Source of the DNA: Rhodobacterales bacterium UBA3077
GTDB lineage: Bacteria; Pseudomonadota; Alphaproteobacteria; Rhodobacterales; Rhodobacteraceae
Length of the DNA: 6,698 nucleotides
Direction of reading: 5' to 3'
Assembly (NCBI GenBank): GCA_002366685.1
Contig: DFBP01000247.1
Location: 1 to 6,698 of the forward strand
Made by a program: the position numbers and the translations under genes. The notes beneath the pieces are model-generated. The model was not told where the DNA came from, ran no database searches, and saw only the letters and a list, made by a program, of their open reading frames with translations. Below, piece after piece: positions 6,229 through 6,698 of this stretch (position 1 is its first letter; each line of letters starts with the position of its first letter).

Positions 6229-6698
6229 TTAGCTAAAGAGGAAATCGGAGGCATCAAGGTTCACGAGAGCCCCACCTTCTATAATGATCTGACCGGAGAG
6301 CTGGCTTGACGTGATCCAGACATCGCCGTCTTTTGCGGTGAGGTTCAAATCTTCAAAGCTTGAAATGCCATCAATCTCGATTAGGTCCGTGCCGTCTTCA
6401 AAATCGGTAATCCGGTCCCGTCCACGGTCATCTGCGTAAAACAAGAAAACATCCTGCCCGCTGCCGCCGGTCAGTAGGTCAGACCCAGCGCCACCCGAGA
6501 TCAGGTCATCGCCTTCGCCGCCGTCCAGGGTATCGCGCCCCTTTTTGCCGTAAAGCGTATCCTCTCCAAGGCCTCCAACTAGAATATCGAATCCCGACCC
6601 GCCAATCAGAGTGTCACTGCCTCGCCCGGAAACGAGCGTATCGTCTCCCGCACCGCCGTTGATGATGCTTCCGCCCGAGTTATCTCCGACAAAAAGCG
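6229..6698 (-). CDS. RTX (hemolysin-type calcium-binding) protein, C-terminal part; 5' end outside window
   Basis: The frame stays open from its stop (TAA, 6231-6229) to the window edge, giving 155 C-terminal residues of a longer protein. Eight consecutive nonapeptides of the GGxGxDxUx type (6657 down to 6442) form a calcium-binding beta-roll: examples are GGAGDDTLV, GGSGFDILV, GGLGEDTLY and GGEGDDLIS; repeats 2 (SGRGSDTLI) and 5 (GKKGRDTLD) are degenerate. After the roll comes DRITDFEDGTDLIEIDG, the D-x-I-x-DF-x-x-G-x-D motif common after the repeats in RTX proteins. The chain ends VNLDASDFLFS, an acidic-then-hydrophobic tail typical of uncleaved C-terminal type I secretion signals. The protein is therefore probably exported by an ABC/MFP/outer-membrane channel system and folds outside on binding calcium. 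The effector or enzymatic part lies upstream, so whether it is a protease, lipase, adhesin or other cannot be said. An internal TTG at 6444 could look like a start but lies inside the last repeat and is not credible. Confidence 0.93.
   Translation of the reverse strand, partial: LFVGDNSGGSIINGGAGDDTLVSGRGSDTLIGGSGFDILVGGLGEDTLYGKKGRDTLDGGEGDDLISGGAGSDLLTGGSGQDVFLFYADDRGRDRITDFEDGTDLIEIDGISSFEDLNLTAKDGDVWITSSQLSGQIIIEGGALVNLDASDFLFS
6442..6657 (-). repeat. RTX nonapeptide repeat array (8 units of 27 bases)
   Basis: Eight in-frame 27-base units, read on the minus strand, each encode a nonapeptide with Gly at positions 1, 2 and 4 and Asp at position 6 in most copies, followed by a large hydrophobic residue at position 8. 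DNA identity between units is moderate, so the repeat is mainly maintained at protein level. The last unit reads GGSGQDVFL and passes into the post-repeat DF-x-x-G motif. Confidence 0.9.

Overview
This window looks like ordinary chromosomal DNA of a Gram-negative alphaproteobacterium, most likely a marine Rhodobacterales (roseobacter-type) organism. The basis is the HrpB and GlmS protein sequences, the moderately high GC of the housekeeping genes (hand counts of 60-base blocks in glmS give about 63-73%), and an RTX protein tail typical of type I secreted proteins in that group. The genus cannot be fixed from the sequence alone.

Layout: positions 1-201 are AT-rich and non-coding. A complete plus-strand hrpB (DExH-box ATP-dependent helicase) follows at 202-2646. 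Its stop codon overlaps the stop of a minus-strand gene at 2643-3674, a GT10-family (alpha-1,3-fucosyltransferase-like) glycosyltransferase. Just upstream of that, also on the minus strand (3690-4187) and separated by 15 bases, is a small two-helix membrane protein of unknown function; the two are probably cotranscribed. A 169-base divergent spacer (4188-4356) separates this pair from plus-strand glmS (4357-6180, complete, 607 aa). A 48-base convergent gap leads to the 3' end of a minus-strand RTX calcium-binding exoprotein gene (6229 to the window edge), whose 5' part lies outside.

How the genes relate: GlmS makes glucosamine-6-phosphate, the entry to UDP-GlcNAc for peptidoglycan and LPS. 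A GT10 enzyme would typically fucosylate a GlcNAc- or GlcNAc-containing glycan, and the RTX protein would be secreted to the cell surface or medium. This gives a loose cell-envelope and surface theme around glmS and the GT10 gene, but the link is inference from proximity. HrpB is unrelated to it.

I found no mobile elements, CRISPR arrays, tRNA or rRNA genes, and no clear new defence or regulatory system. The most distinctive items are the GT10 gene with its AT-rich 5' third and basic C-terminal tail, its uncharacterised membrane-protein partner, a 10-bp GC-rich inverted repeat inside hrpB, and the four-base overlap of two convergent stop codons.
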